Shown: positions 21,907 through 33,449 of the stretch, one piece after another
Numbering within the stretch: position 1 is the first letter of the stretch
Layout of the letters: each line of letters starts with the position of its first letter
Source: Trichodelitschia bisporula
Taxonomy: Eukaryota > Ascomycota > Dothideomycetes > Phaeotrichales > Phaeotrichaceae
Direction: 5' to 3'
DNA: 64,000 nt
Assembly: GCA_010356995.1 (NCBI GenBank)
Contig: ML996694.1
Coordinates: 935,530 to 999,529, forward strand
The notes under the pieces: generated by a model
Seen by the model: only the letters and a program-made list of their open reading frames with translations
The model's database searches: none
What the model was told of the DNA's origin: nothing
Made by a program: the position numbers and the translations under genes

Positions 21907-24900
21907 TTTGAACTTGGGGTGGTGATGTCGAAAAGAAGCCGGGGTGCTGAGATCCGATGGTGGAATAGGCAACGGGTTGCGTGCCTATTTTGTGAAGGAC
22001 AAGAGCGCAAAGATTGACAGATATGTCGTAGACAATGACGACGTTCAGATTGCGTGGGACCTGCCGACGTGTTTTGGATGGACAATTTTCGAACACAAAA
22101 CCCTTTACCAGAAAGGACGAGCGGATTATGGATTAAATTAGGCGAGGCTCAAAACGAAATGCGGAGGTTGGGAGTGACGAAAGATTGTCGAGTGTGGTCC
22201 TTTCTACGGCACTGCCGGTGTGAGGTTGTCGAGTCAGCCCCGCCAAGAAGCGAGATGCAGACAAAAGAAAGTTTTTTTGGTGTGTGGGGTGGGGTGAGCT
22301 CGTTTGACGGTTGAGAAACGAGAAGTCCAGTGAGGATCCGACCGGCGGATGATATGTAGTGCTTGTATGGGTGAGGGAATCGGAACGAAAGGGGAAGGCA
22401 CGGCCTTGGAATGCAAGATGCAGGAGGTTTGAAGGGCGTAAGGTTGGTGATGCTGCGGGGGGGGGGGATGGGAAGGCTGTGTGGGTGTGTGTCGGGGAGA
22501 CCGGGGTGGGATGATCCGGGGTGGGGTAGAAAAACAAAAAGGGAAAGGACAAGAGGAGAGGGAGGAAGGGCTGATGAGGAGAAGAAGGAGGGTGTTGTAG
22601 AAGCGGGTAAGGCGAGCTTCTTTAATGCAATGCCGAGATGGTGGGTGAGTGTAGAGTGGTGAAGAGGCGGTAGGGTGTGAGTCCCTCAAAATAAATTTGA
22701 GCTTTCAGTTGGGCGCGAGTGGAAGGCGGCGGGTATGAATTTGGACAGGCGCTTCGGGTACTTCCTGTCTTCTTTTTTTTCCTTTCGTCGATGCTTTCCA
22801 CAGCTTCCACAAGGGTTCGCCGCAGGAATTTCCGGTGGGGCCTGTGAGGTTGAGAGGGGTTGGGTAGAGGGAAGTCGATGATTGGGTGGCGCTTTGTTCC
22901 CGCGCGACAGCTCAGACGACGGACAGGCCTGCGATAGGCTGTCTCAGCTTCCCAGTACTGCCTCCCTAACCTGCTTGGGTGTTTCAACCTCTGCCACCCT
23001 TCAGCCAACGGCGTCGTTGCTTCAGCCCTCAAGACTCTTCCGCGTATGCGAGCAAGACGACCGGCAAAGTCTCCTGCGCCCCAACGTGCTTCCGAGTGTA
23101 AGAGATGTGGTGACCCGGTAGCCTGTGGATTTGCGGGTCTGTTGTCTGGACGGGAAGCGAGCCGAGGATACTCGAAACGGTGGAGTCGGGACACCTTAAA
23201 CGATGAACCAGACTCGTGGTGGGTGGTGGGTGGTGGTTGGAAGATGGAAGGCTTGCTTGCTGGACTGGGTATAGTAGTGCTGGTGTCGATGGGGTCGATG
23301 GTGCCGCAGACTCCACACACAAGAGACGGTAAGGATCCGTGTTTCCGTGTAGCGGTGACTCGAAGGTGAAAATCTCTCTTCCTTTTCTTCACTGCTGCCG
23401 CTGTTGATGTTGCTGATGCAAGGTCGGCGCACGTCGTGTGTCTCTGCAGGTGTTCCGCGAGACTACGCGACAAAGAAATATCAAGCCGTATGTATGTACT
23501 TCGGCAAGTCAGGGGAGGCGCGTCAGTTGCGAGATGGAAAGAGGCGGGTCCGATGGGGTGGCCGACGCTTGCTCTTCTATCATCCACCACACACACACAC
23601 CTGCTTGCTGTTCCTCTGTCAAGGGGAGGCGTGCAGATGGGGATGGAGGCTGGGCCCTGGTCAAAGGAAGCGGAAGGGTATCACGTCGTCGATGAAAATT
23701 CCGCCTGAGCTGCACGATAGATTGAGGGTCAAGCCAGTTGATGTGCTGGCAGACAAACCATCCAAGACCGGTGGAGGCAGGGCTGGCAGGTATGCTGGTA
23801 TGCTCTGTCCCTTTTTGCTCCTGCCCCATGCCTAACTGGCAGACCGCCTCGTCGCACTTCGGGCTCGCTGGATGGACATCTCGAGTTCGTAACCCTAAAA
23901 CTAAGGCTCAAAGGAGGTGAGGAGCGTGGCAGGGGTGAACTAGGAATATTCAGGGAGGCAGGGAAGAGGGGGCCGGTTGAACAGCGAAACGGTTGACGAC
24001 GACGAACAACTACTTCTGCAAGGTCATATATCCTACATCCGATCATTCCGTAAACCCTCTCTCGCCCTGCCGTCCTTGCAAGCCTCTCTCCTCCCGAAAG
24101 CCTGAGCCTCGCTCCCCAAGCCTGGTAGTCGCGGCATCGCCATGTGGTGACGACAACCCTTCTCAGCTCCATCTTCCTTACCCTGCCCCCGCTCGCACGA
24201 GCTGTTCGTGGAGTGCACGGATTCAGTTAGAAGGGGCCAGGCATAAATCACAACCCAAAAGGGAGAGCCCAATTATCCCCGGTCGAACAGCCTCGCCGTA
24301 TGGGTGAACAGCGAGCAGGCTGCGGCCGCGGCCAGGTAGACGTGGGCAGCAAGTCCAGCGACGGATCGCTCACGAGGCTCGGAGCCCGGCTCGCTTTCCA
24401 CATTAACGATGAACAATGCCTGACTGTTTACCCCGAAGCAGCTGCCGGCTGGTGGCGATCACGTAGTCCTCCCCAGCCACATATGCCCGTACAGCAGTCG
24501 TTCTCGCCCCCCGCCTTCCTGCAACCCCCACCCTTACCTCGGTGTCAAGGGACTTCCCCAAACGCAACGACCTGTCCTTTTGGGACGGGCCGGGATTTTT
24601 CATGCCGCAGTGGCTGACGCGGCTGCCAGGAGCCTGGGCGAGGAAAGGTAGCTCCTAGATTGACGGAGTTCGCGTCCAGGGAACAAGAGTCGGCTGTGAA
24701 GCCGAGCGATAGCGGCATGTTAGCCTCCCTGGAGTGGCAGGTCCGGAGCGGCGGAGGATGCATATTTTGCATGCAACGCAATATGTGCGACAGCTCAGAG
24801 TGGTCCATCATGATGAGATTGTACGGTGTGGCAGGCAGGTGCAAGGGAAGCAAGGAAAACTCTTGAAGCTACTTGGATGCCCTGGATGCTTCAAAGATGT

Positions 24901-27851
24901 GGTAGGCTGCTTCGCTCCTTCGCCCCCGCCCCGCCCTGCGCCCCCAGCCCCTCCCCGGTCAACGCCACCCGCCCCCCCATGTCGGAGATGTGTGGCTGGG
25001 TACATGTGGCTGGTAGCTTGGCTCCGAAGTCTCTCCATGTTTTTTCGCATGAATGATGCGCGGTCATCTCCGACCGAGTTTGATCCGAGGGGTACGTTAG
25101 CATGAGGGTCGAATGACGTAGCGAGCGGCGGAGCTTCTTCGTACCGTAACCGTCTTCGCTACCGGGCGTCAGTTTGATATTCACTCAAATGCGCAGTTCA
25201 GCTGAGCAGCGGGCTTGACCGTCTCCCGCTGAACCTCAATCTCAACATGCGCCACACCTATCTCCAAGGCCGAGGAGCCGAGCGCCCGAACGGCCCGACC
25301 GCCACCTCATCGGTCATGCCCGCCAACCATCGGGCCAAGACTCAGGATGCATCTCCACAAGCCGCCCAATGACAGCGTCATGCTTCATCGTCGCAGCTCA
25401 CACTGGAGACGATGTTTCGTGGGCCGCCCTTCCGCACTCTGCGTCGGCTTCATCTTTCTAGATTGCTTCTGACAGCAGGCCAGTTGGCCTAAGCCCAACA
25501 CTGGAAACGAGGCGGTGCCTATTGGTCACGATGTACGGGTTTCATTTTGCTGCTGACCTCGACATCCCGGCTCCGCATCGCAACCCATTGACGATGACTG
25601 ATGACTTGTCGTGCACGTGTTGCGTGCGATTCAGCCTGTGTCAACGTTCTGCGCTGGTTTCATTTGACAGAGTTGGCTCGCGCGGGTTTGCGCACGATGA
25701 GTGCGGGGTAACTCCCGCAGTGTACGTACTACGAATTATGCCATATTCTTTCTTCTCGTCGCCTAACCTTACCTACTCATAGCACATGGTATGCAGCTAC
25801 CGTACTCTCTCGGAAACAGCATCACGCGGTACATCCATGGTCTCCAGCTTCACGATCTAAGGGTAGGGCGGACCGTCTGACCCTTAGGCCTCGCCCACGT
25901 TATTCCAGGTAAAAGGCAAAGGTGAATACCTCGACTGTCGATAGCCTCGAGATGATCGAACCCTGAGCCTGCTGGCATCTCTTTGTCCCCCCTCCCTAGG
26001 GTGCAAGGTGTTGTGCAAGGTGCTGGTGCAAGGTGTCGAGTGTCGAATATCTCCCCCCCCAATCCCCCACTTTATACGGGCAGCCAATCATAAGTTTTTC
26101 TGTGTAGCCAGCTGCGCTTGCTCTCACAGCACAGCCTCACGGCTTCACCATCCAAAACACACGCGACTCTTCAACCCAGCAGACTGGGGAACTAAACTTT
26201 GTATGCATCGACAAAGGCCCGATGACCCGTACAATACCTGCGTATATCATCCAAGTAGCATTCCTTAATATTCCTAATAATAAGGTACGCACAGACTCTC
26301 ACACTCCCACCTTGTTCCTTGATCCCATCCCCGTGTTCGAGGAGGATGAGCAGTTACATTTACTACAGTGGCTCGTCATACTAGACGCGGATCGTGTTGG
26401 TCCATGAAAGCTAAGCGCCAGGTGGAGCTGGAGAGGTCGCATATACATTGCGCGCAGGTCCGCGAATAGGTACTCGTACATCCGTCTCACCTCCCCCAGG
26501 TACGCTCTTCCTTTGCCGCCGCAATCTACACACCTCCAAATATTGCACCTTCCTTTCTCCCCTAGTTCCCGTGAGTGGACAAGCTCATTTTAGCACACAA
26601 CGTCCCGGAGAGGCGTTCTCTGATTCCAAACTCAACCGCGCCGCTCTGCGTCAGCTTGTCAAACGTCCAGACTGTCCTCTTTCGCGTTCCCTCCTGCCTC
26701 CCTGTGGCCGCCACCAGTGATACGATTGGCGACTAGCGTCGCATTCACCACTCTGCCAGACGTTTCACCCGTTGGTCCAACGGTCGTTTGATGGCGTGGG
26801 ACAGAAGATCGTTGCATTTCATTATTTGCTGGCATTAACGCTCGCCCCTCTAAGTTGCTCATGGGCTCACCATCTACATTCAGGATATGTCCGGCCATGC
26901 GAGGGACAAAACGTGCATGTGCGCATCGACCTTTCGACCTTTGTTCCTCGCCCCCGTGCGCATAATTTGCACGACCAGAAGCCTTGCCACATCTCAAGTC
27001 GCCCGCGTCACTTCCGCGCCTAATCCCCCGATGCTGTGAAGCCGTCCCTACGGTAAAGTCAAGCGTCGTCAGGCAGGCAGCAATCGCCGGCATCCTCCAC
27101 GCCTTCATTCAGCCCGATCGGACCGTCGCGTAGCCTGGGGCGAAGCAACCGCCGGCGACATGGCCGACCGGAAACGGTTGATCTGGACCACCGTTAATCC
27201 CGGGCGAAAATTCCCGATTGCGTGTCACATCATCTGCGGCGTCTCCCCGCCCTGCGCCTCTTGGTTTCACGCAGCGCCCGATATGATTGGCTGAGTAGTG
27301 GCGTTGGGCACGAGGCTGGAACCGGTCGGTGAGTTTTTCTGTTTTGCCAGCGCTATGGGCTTTGACGTGCGTTGCACGAGTGATGATGGTGGGCTGTGCT
27401 GTTTGATGTGGCTTTGGAGTGACGTCCTTCATAGGCGTTGGGTACCATTGCTGATGCACGGGGCGAGTGGAGGACGTTGCTCCGGTCTGGTCGGGCGTAT
27501 CTTGGGAGCTACGTTATGACGGTCAGGCTGGGATTTCTTCGACCTTTGGTACGCACGTACTACTCCTCGCCCAAGAGTAGCAATGGAAACAGTCGAAGCC
27601 GCGGGTATCTTGGTACCATATGGCTCTGTCTCCCTGGAACAACGAGCATGATATCTGACGACATTCAGCATGGCGATCAGAGCAGGTAGAATCAGGCATG
27701 AACAAGCAGAAACGGTATCCACTATTCACAGGACTACGCCTAGGCCTTCATCGCCGCTAACTATCGACTAATAATTTTCAGGTTGAAAAAATTAGACTGC
27801 TCCATGCCAAAAGCTTCATCTCCCCCATCTCATCTCCCTCTCGATCACTAA
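21907..27851. other. 5.9-kb gene-poor region
   Basis: No supportable gene. Short open frames occur on all frames, but none shows conserved motifs, splice-linked exons or stable composition. The part next to the cyclin gene (about 22250-23000) is purine-rich on the plus strand, that is C/T-rich on the cyclin's coding strand, with an 11-nt G run at 22457-22467; this fits a long cyclin promoter or leader. A short (CA)n tract lies at 23589-23599, a C-rich stretch near 24920-24980, and a three-copy tandem repeat at 26001-26037. It could also hold non-coding RNA genes that I cannot recognise. Confidence 0.5.
26001..26037. repeat. Three-copy tandem repeat of a 12-13 bp unit
   Basis: The unit GTGCAAGGTG recurs at 26001, 26013 and 26027, separated by two or four bases (TT, then CTGG less the shared G). 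It is a minor local duplication with no evident function. Confidence 0.6.
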
Positions 27852-28578
27852 CTAATCATCCCTCACCCCAGTCGCCGCCAACGTAGCGTTGTAATGGCAA
27901 TAACCGGCCCCAGTCTCAAGTCCCAACGGCCCCGACGAAGCCCCAAGGCACTTCCATCCCAGACCCTCAGGGCAGTCATCGCCAAACCACCCACAATTAA
28001 GCGTCTGCAGCGTACAAACCCCCTCGAAGCAAACCTGCACCCGTTAGCATAATCCGACCCCATCAAAGAATCCTAGGAGCAGAAAAAGCTCACCTGCCCC
28101 TGCGCACAAGGCGAAGGAATATTCCTCCCACACGTCGCCCCCGCACAAAACCCAAGGCCATTCGCCTCCGTCGTCCCAATCACCGCCTCCTTATTCGCAT
28201 CATAGCAGTACTGCCCCGCAGAGCACGTCGGCCGTCCCTGCCCACACAGCACCGCCAACGGCGCCGGCACAGCCGGTGACGGCGACGGCCGCGCAGGCCG
28301 CGTGGGCCGTGGCCTCGTCGCCCGGGAAGTCTCAGCCTTCGGCGGGGCGCTCGGCGGGGCGGGTCCTAGAGCCGTCGGCCTCGGCACGAGCCCCGTGTAC
28401 GTATACGTAATCGTCGTGCGGTAAGGCACCACATCCGGCGTCCCCGCCGAAGCCGGAGCCCCGCCGAAGCCTCCTCCGGGCCCGAAGCCGAAACTGAAGC
28501 CGCCGGTCGGGCGGGGGGGGGGGGGGGGGGGGGGGGCGCCGGGGGGGGGGGGGGGCCGGGGGGTGGGGGGGGGGGAGA

Positions 28579-28620
<42 letters not shown>

Positions 28621-28995
28621 TGGGAGGGCTGGCGGCGCTGGTGGTGCCGGAGGGGCGACTGGCGGTGCGGGTGCGATGGGCGCGACGGGGGAGACAGCTG
28701 GTGGTGCGGGGGCGGAGTGAGAGACCACGGGCGGTGCCGGGGCGGAGGGGGAAATGGCTGGCGGCGCGGGCGCGACGGGTGAGACAGCGGGCGGTGCGGG
28801 TGCGGAGTGAGAAACGGCTGGCGGCGCTGGAGCCACGGGCGATGCCGCTGGCGGGGCCGGGGCCGGGGCGGAAGTAGCCTGGGGAGTAAACTTCGGCGGG
28901 GCCGGGGCGATGACGGGTGAAGAGGCGGCAACCTGAGGGTTGCTCAGAACGCCGGAGCACAGGGCCGCGACGACGAAGGAGGAAGACACGCGCAT
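27852..28995 (-). CDS. Secreted Pro/Ala-repeat, Cys-rich protein with frame break at poly-G
   Basis: Exons 28094-28995 and 27852-28034; the 59-nt intron (GTGAGC...GCTAAC...CAG) is phase 0. Start MRVSSSFVVAALCSGVLS is a signal peptide. Residues 42-101 are six copies of a 10-residue unit like SPVAPAPPAV, followed by polyproline encoded by G runs on the plus strand. After the runs the meaningful frame (GGFSFGFGPGGGFGGAPAS, then a Cys-rich end) differs from that of the N-terminus: exon 1 is 902 nt, one base short of a multiple of three. So the tract length is wrong or the allele is frameshifted. The C-terminus has 12 cysteines in about 100 residues (CGQGRPTCSAGQYC ... CGWFGDDCPEGLGWKC). Likely a cell-wall or extracellular protein; no catalytic domain recognised. 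Confidence 0.7.
28513..28619. repeat. Cluster of long poly-G tracts
   Basis: Uninterrupted G runs of 24 (28513-28536), 15 (28541-28555), 11 (28565-28575) and 40 bases (28580-28619), separated by a few bases. They lie inside the proline-rich part of the secreted protein gene and encode polyproline on the minus strand. The exact lengths are doubtful, because the reading frames either side do not agree. Confidence 0.9.
28693..28872 (-). repeat. 30-bp coding minisatellite, six copies
   Basis: Six adjacent 30-bp units encode decapeptides of the form S-(P/H)-(V/S)-A-P-A-P-P-A-V (residues 42-101 of the secreted protein). The units alternate between SPVAPAPPAV and SHSAPAPPAV types. Copy-number change would preserve frame. 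Confidence 0.75.
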
Positions 28996-30852
28996 GTTGG
29001 GCGGTAGAGAGCGGATACGCCGGGTAGGATGGCGAAGTAAAGAACGACGGGAGGTGCGGAGGGCGGCGCAAGGAGTCAGTGCGGTGTGGGGTATATATGC
29101 TGAAGTTGGGGTTGATTATTTAGCCGAGTTGGAAAGCAAGGAAGAGGCGCTGTGTGCCGTTCAGTATGCGTTTATTTCGACCCCTCGTGCCTCGTACCGG
29201 AGACCGAGTTCACTTTGGGGTATGCCAATCGTTGGGTGGGGAGTGGGGACGATCCAGATTGACGAAATATCTCTGCGGCATTCATATTGAAATCCTATTG
29301 CGGATGCGGGGAACTACCAGTCAGGAACGCGTCCCACTATGTTGACAGAGGGTCGGGTGATGGCAGGCGCGATGGGTTGCGAAAGTTTTGAGCTCTGGCC
29401 AGTCCCGTCGCCGGGGAATCCAACTCTGGACGGTGATGGGGTTGCAATCTCAGACACATTAATGAATTGCACAATATCGTATTGGGAGCTTGGGCATGTG
29501 GAGTTGTGGACGTCATGTCGATCATTTCCATGCATTCAGCCTTGGGTGAGCTGACGCTTGTAGACGTCCCGTCCGAGAACTGAGCTCAAAAGTGCTCAGA
29601 TCCAACGAGATCGTGCCTGTATCATGAAAATTTTGCTAGCTCGAGTGATATTCAATTCGGTTCCTGAATGATGGCTGAGGAAAGGTCCGTAGACGTTGGC
29701 TCGACGTTACTTGAAACCCCTCAGCCTTATTAGCACATATATTGAATCGCCTTACCGCAACCCTCGCTTACCTCTTGAATCCCCATTGGATGCTCCTCAG
29801 GCTACGTACCCAGTAAATCGCTAGCAAAGCGGCCAGCAGGATTTTCTTGCACGCAAAGTCGAGCATCATTCAGGTCGCTCGTCCATAGCGGGTGGAGAGT
29901 AGGGCTTCACCAATTGGTAGCTAGTTCGTCTATAGGGTTAAAGGAAGCAACGGCTACCGTTGTTGAAAGTCTTTCGATCTCGCCGTTACTCTACGAGGGG
30001 TACCTCTTGTGCAAGCGCCGCAATAACCGCTTGATATTTGTATTTGTCCGGCATGCCGCCTTTGTCGTTGATCTCCTCGGAGGCAAGGATGCTGCAAGGC
30101 TGAAGACCCCGTGAGCACAAAAGCTCCAGCGACATGATAGCACAAGTCCGGAGACTCCATGCGATGGCGGCTGCACTACACATAGGATATACGGCGGCCA
30201 ATGCTCTGATGATTATCGCTGATGCATCTACTGGCATGGGGTTACCGAACGGTCAGTCGTCTCTATCCCCGGTAAGCTGCTCGCAGAGATCAAAGCCCCA
30301 CACTATCCCTCCCCCCGGGTATGTTGAGGCAAATAGTATCGAGCTCTAAGAAGACCAAGCTCAATAAACAAGCTGGAAGATACCGCAGTTGCGATTGAGT
30401 ATGGCTAGTATGTAATGGACAGCTTCAATACATATTGAGAGGCTCATTTAACTCACCGTCAAGACTGATTGGTGTATGGGAGAATGCCGAGCCTCTAGAT
30501 ACGGAAACCGTCCTTCAAGTGCGGATAAGAAGTTGATTTGAGGGATGGGGGGGGTGTAAGTGACGATAGCCGCAATGTTGCAGTCCGCAACCCATCCACC
30601 CACAATGATAGATAGCTTGGGTTTATGCTGGAACAACCTGATCCGACACGCGCTCCGAAGTACCTATCAAGGCTTGCACCGAATTCTCACATTGCCTCAG
30701 TACTTGAGATTGATGTTCGATCCTTAAACTGCATCTATCCAGCCTCCCATCTCTGGTATAGTTCCGAGTCAGCATTGCATGACTCCTCAGCAACAGTGGC
30801 TTGCGCAGCTCATATCCGAGACCCGTTGCAGAGCTTCAATGCTCGGATAACA
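28996..30852. other. Intergenic region, 1.86 kb
   Basis: The promoter of the secreted protein gene lies here, with a TATA-like ATATATA at 29092-29098, about 100 bp upstream of its start in the minus orientation. The rest is the 3' flank of RAM1. No gene seen. Confidence 0.55.
29092..29098 (-). promoter_or_regulatory. TATA-like box of secreted protein gene
   Basis: The minus strand reads ATATATA about 100 bp upstream of the secreted protein start codon, a spacing usual for fungal TATA promoters with a short leader. Confidence 0.45.
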
Positions 30853-32386
30853 TCAGAACCCAATTTTGGACTCGAAATAACCCCTGCATTCGGCCGCCCT
30901 CTCAAATGGAACGACCAAGACGGGGTGCACGGGTATGATTCGGTCCTCTTCATCGCCGGGTACGTTCGCTTGACCGACGGTGGTCCACCCATACGCTGCT
31001 GTACCCGGAGTGACACCGAGAAGCTTCTCGTCCACCTCGAATTTGAAGACGTTTTGCGCGGCGCTCAGCCCAGCGAGGACGTAACAGGAATGGTAGCCGT
31101 CAGGGTACGTGGTAGGCTTGTCACGCAACCCCGCTGATCCCTGGCAGCAGCAGAGTATATAGCGTGTGAGCCCTTCCCGGGACCATATGTCTGCCGATCC
31201 TTCGGATTGCAGGGCGGCGGAAATCAGAGTCCAGCAACCACCAACCCAATGGCTGTAGCAGCCGTCAACAAGTTTGTTGGTGCGTCCGGCAAAACCACCC
31301 TCTGGAGCACATTGGCGGTATGCCAACCAGGAGATAAGAGCAGGAATATCAATGTGTCTAGGCACTGTCAACGCAACGCTTCCACATGCACTGACGGGTT
31401 CTACAAACCTTCTGATACTTTCATTCGGAGGAGCAATGATAGAAAGGCAAGCCAGAGCGCAGAATGCGTACGCGCCGTGAGCCTCGTTTGTTGGGGCCCC
31501 AGCTATGCCACCTTCGAAGGTCTGGCAGCTAGAGATCCATTCTGGAAGCTTTGCTAGGAAAGTTTCGACTCCATCCGCCCGCGCCGGGGCTTCCGGCGGA
31601 AGTTCATTGGGAAGATTCAGCAGGGAGATGACTGTCATTGCACAGTATGCGCCGCTGAGTGAAAAATTCAGTATAGTACAACTTGGAGGAGAACTTGACA
31701 TACCGAATATCCTTTTCACCCCCCTCGCACATGGTAAATCCTCCATCGCCCTGCTTCATGTGACCCAGCCAGTGCCACCTGGGCCACGGTCAGCGTAGTT
31801 AAAAAGACCTGAAAGTGATACGCACAGCGTTTTCCGGTTGATGAGATTGAGTGCAGCGTAGCCCCCGACAGTCACCAGGCTCAAGACGCTGGCATAGGTG
31901 GTGGCCAAATGTGACAACTGGCCATGACCGCCGCCAAAGCCACCATCTCGATTTTGCATCGGTGTTAACGTTGATACGACTCTGATCGAATATTAGCGGG
32001 AGTCTAAGCGGAATCGTAGAATAGGAGGATTACTGGTCCCGCAGGTCCGTGACATCGTCCCCAAGCATAGACAGGCCTGACAGAGCCCAGTATAACATCC
32101 ACGGTCGACTGGCATCTGCTGCGGTAAAACCCCTCGGCAGGAGGTCCTCCAAATTCGATCGAAGGAACGTGATATGTCCCGCTCTGTTCAAGTGAGGCAG
32201 GCCGAAGGAGTTGAGGCGGCCTTCGGGGTTTGCTAACAAGGGAAGACAATCCTTCGCCGTCGCAAGCTCAACCTCCGAAGATTTAGTGATCAAGGAATCC
32301 TGTATCGGAGGAAGCTCGGTAAACTGGGAAGGAGTTTGGGGCATGGAACCCCGAGATGGCCTGTGAATCTCGGCTTCGACCGACAT
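30853..32386 (-). CDS. RAM1: Protein farnesyltransferase subunit beta
   Basis: Exons 32034-32386, 31826-31981, 31704-31778 and 30853-31654, 461 residues; introns 52, 47 and 49 nt, all in phase. Prenyltransferase repeats: MQNRDGGFGGGHGQLSHLA, GHMKQGDGGFTMCEGGEKDI (completed across introns 2 and 3), CQTFEGGIAGAPTNEAHGAY, then the zinc-site segments NKLVDGCYSHWVGGCW (Asp and Cys ligands) and DKPTTYPDGYHSCYVLAGL (His ligand). With the alpha subunit it farnesylates CaaX proteins such as Ras and a-factor-type pheromones. The frame stays open upstream of the chosen ATG (32386, G at -3); another Met at 32581 would add 65 basic residues not typical of the family. RMD1 lies divergently about 1.06 kb away. 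Confidence 0.92.
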
Positions 32387-33449
32387 GGCGTGTTGATTTT
32401 TGTTGGATAGCTCCTTTTTCGTAGCCTTGGACGTTGTTGCGGACTGAGAGCTGCTATTAAACTTGACTCGTCGAGTCTTTTTGCGACCCTGGGTATGAGG
32501 ACGCATCCAGAGGCTATTGTAAGAGTATGGAGCTTTGCTTAATGTTGTTGTTGGACCTTTTGAAAGCTTGGGTCCCCGCATGCGGCGGATGAAGTTGAAG
32601 TTGGACAAGGGTGTTCTTGTGGTTCAGCTCTTTAACGAGAATATGAATGGACACTTCTGACAAACATTATCATCGTCTATGGCAGATCCGAAAATGCTTT
32701 ACTACGTATAGACAAAGGACGAGGGAAGCTCCAGCTTGGATGGTGGGGGTTGTCATAGATAGTCAGGTGATTGCCCATCAAGTCTGCGAGCTCCTGCCCT
32801 GCAATGAACTCAGCAGGCCGTCGCTTTCCGGCTGCTGGTGGAATTGAAAGGATGATCATGGCCTTAAATGTTGTGGAAAGAGGAGCAGTAAGGGAAAGGG
32901 AAGCAAGTCTTGTTCACCTCGAAGTTAATGCCAAAGAATCTTGTTTACATTCACATCTGAAGTTCATCAGACTTGCCCAGCCGGGCCGTTGAAAGTTCGC
33001 GACAAATACTGTGGTCTTCCCTAGCCACTTCGAATGTCTGCTCCCTAAGGGCTTGGGCAACTGAAAGAGCTGCAAGCCGCGCTCATGCTGAGAAACGGCA
33101 GGCAGCGCATCGTTCCGACCGACACTTCTCCCTCCTTCATCGTTGTATGCTACTCTACCACATTTCTCTAGTCTGAGGGAAAAGGAACCGCTTCGTTTCC
33201 AACCTCAGAATCTCAGTCTTTGCGTGTAAGTGTTCTGCCGGCCATTCGGAAGTTTTCCCCAGCACCTCGTGTTGCGGCGCAAGCCCATGCAACCCGGACG
33301 TCATCTTTGCAACTTGCCCAATTGCTCCCGTCCCTAAACTTATCCACTCCTTCAACCATCTCAATTGCGCCGAATTCCCTTATTGCAGATGCATTTCCCG
33401 GGATGACGATTGGCCAATTAATACTTAAACGCAGGACTTCTCGCACATC
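32387..33449. other. Divergent promoter region RAM1/RMD1-like gene
   Basis: About 1.06 kb between two divergent starts. The RAM1 reading frame remains open to about 32608, so the RAM1 5' end may extend into it. No independent gene seen. Confidence 0.5.

Noticed and set aside
22622-23596. A 324-codon minus-strand open frame upstream of the cyclin
   Set aside because: Low-complexity Ser/Pro/His/Arg translation of C/T-rich leader sequence; more likely untranslated.
30625-31137. A plus-strand open frame opposite the end of RAM1
   Set aside because: Antisense shadow of the farnesyltransferase exon, which carries the clear zinc-site motifs.
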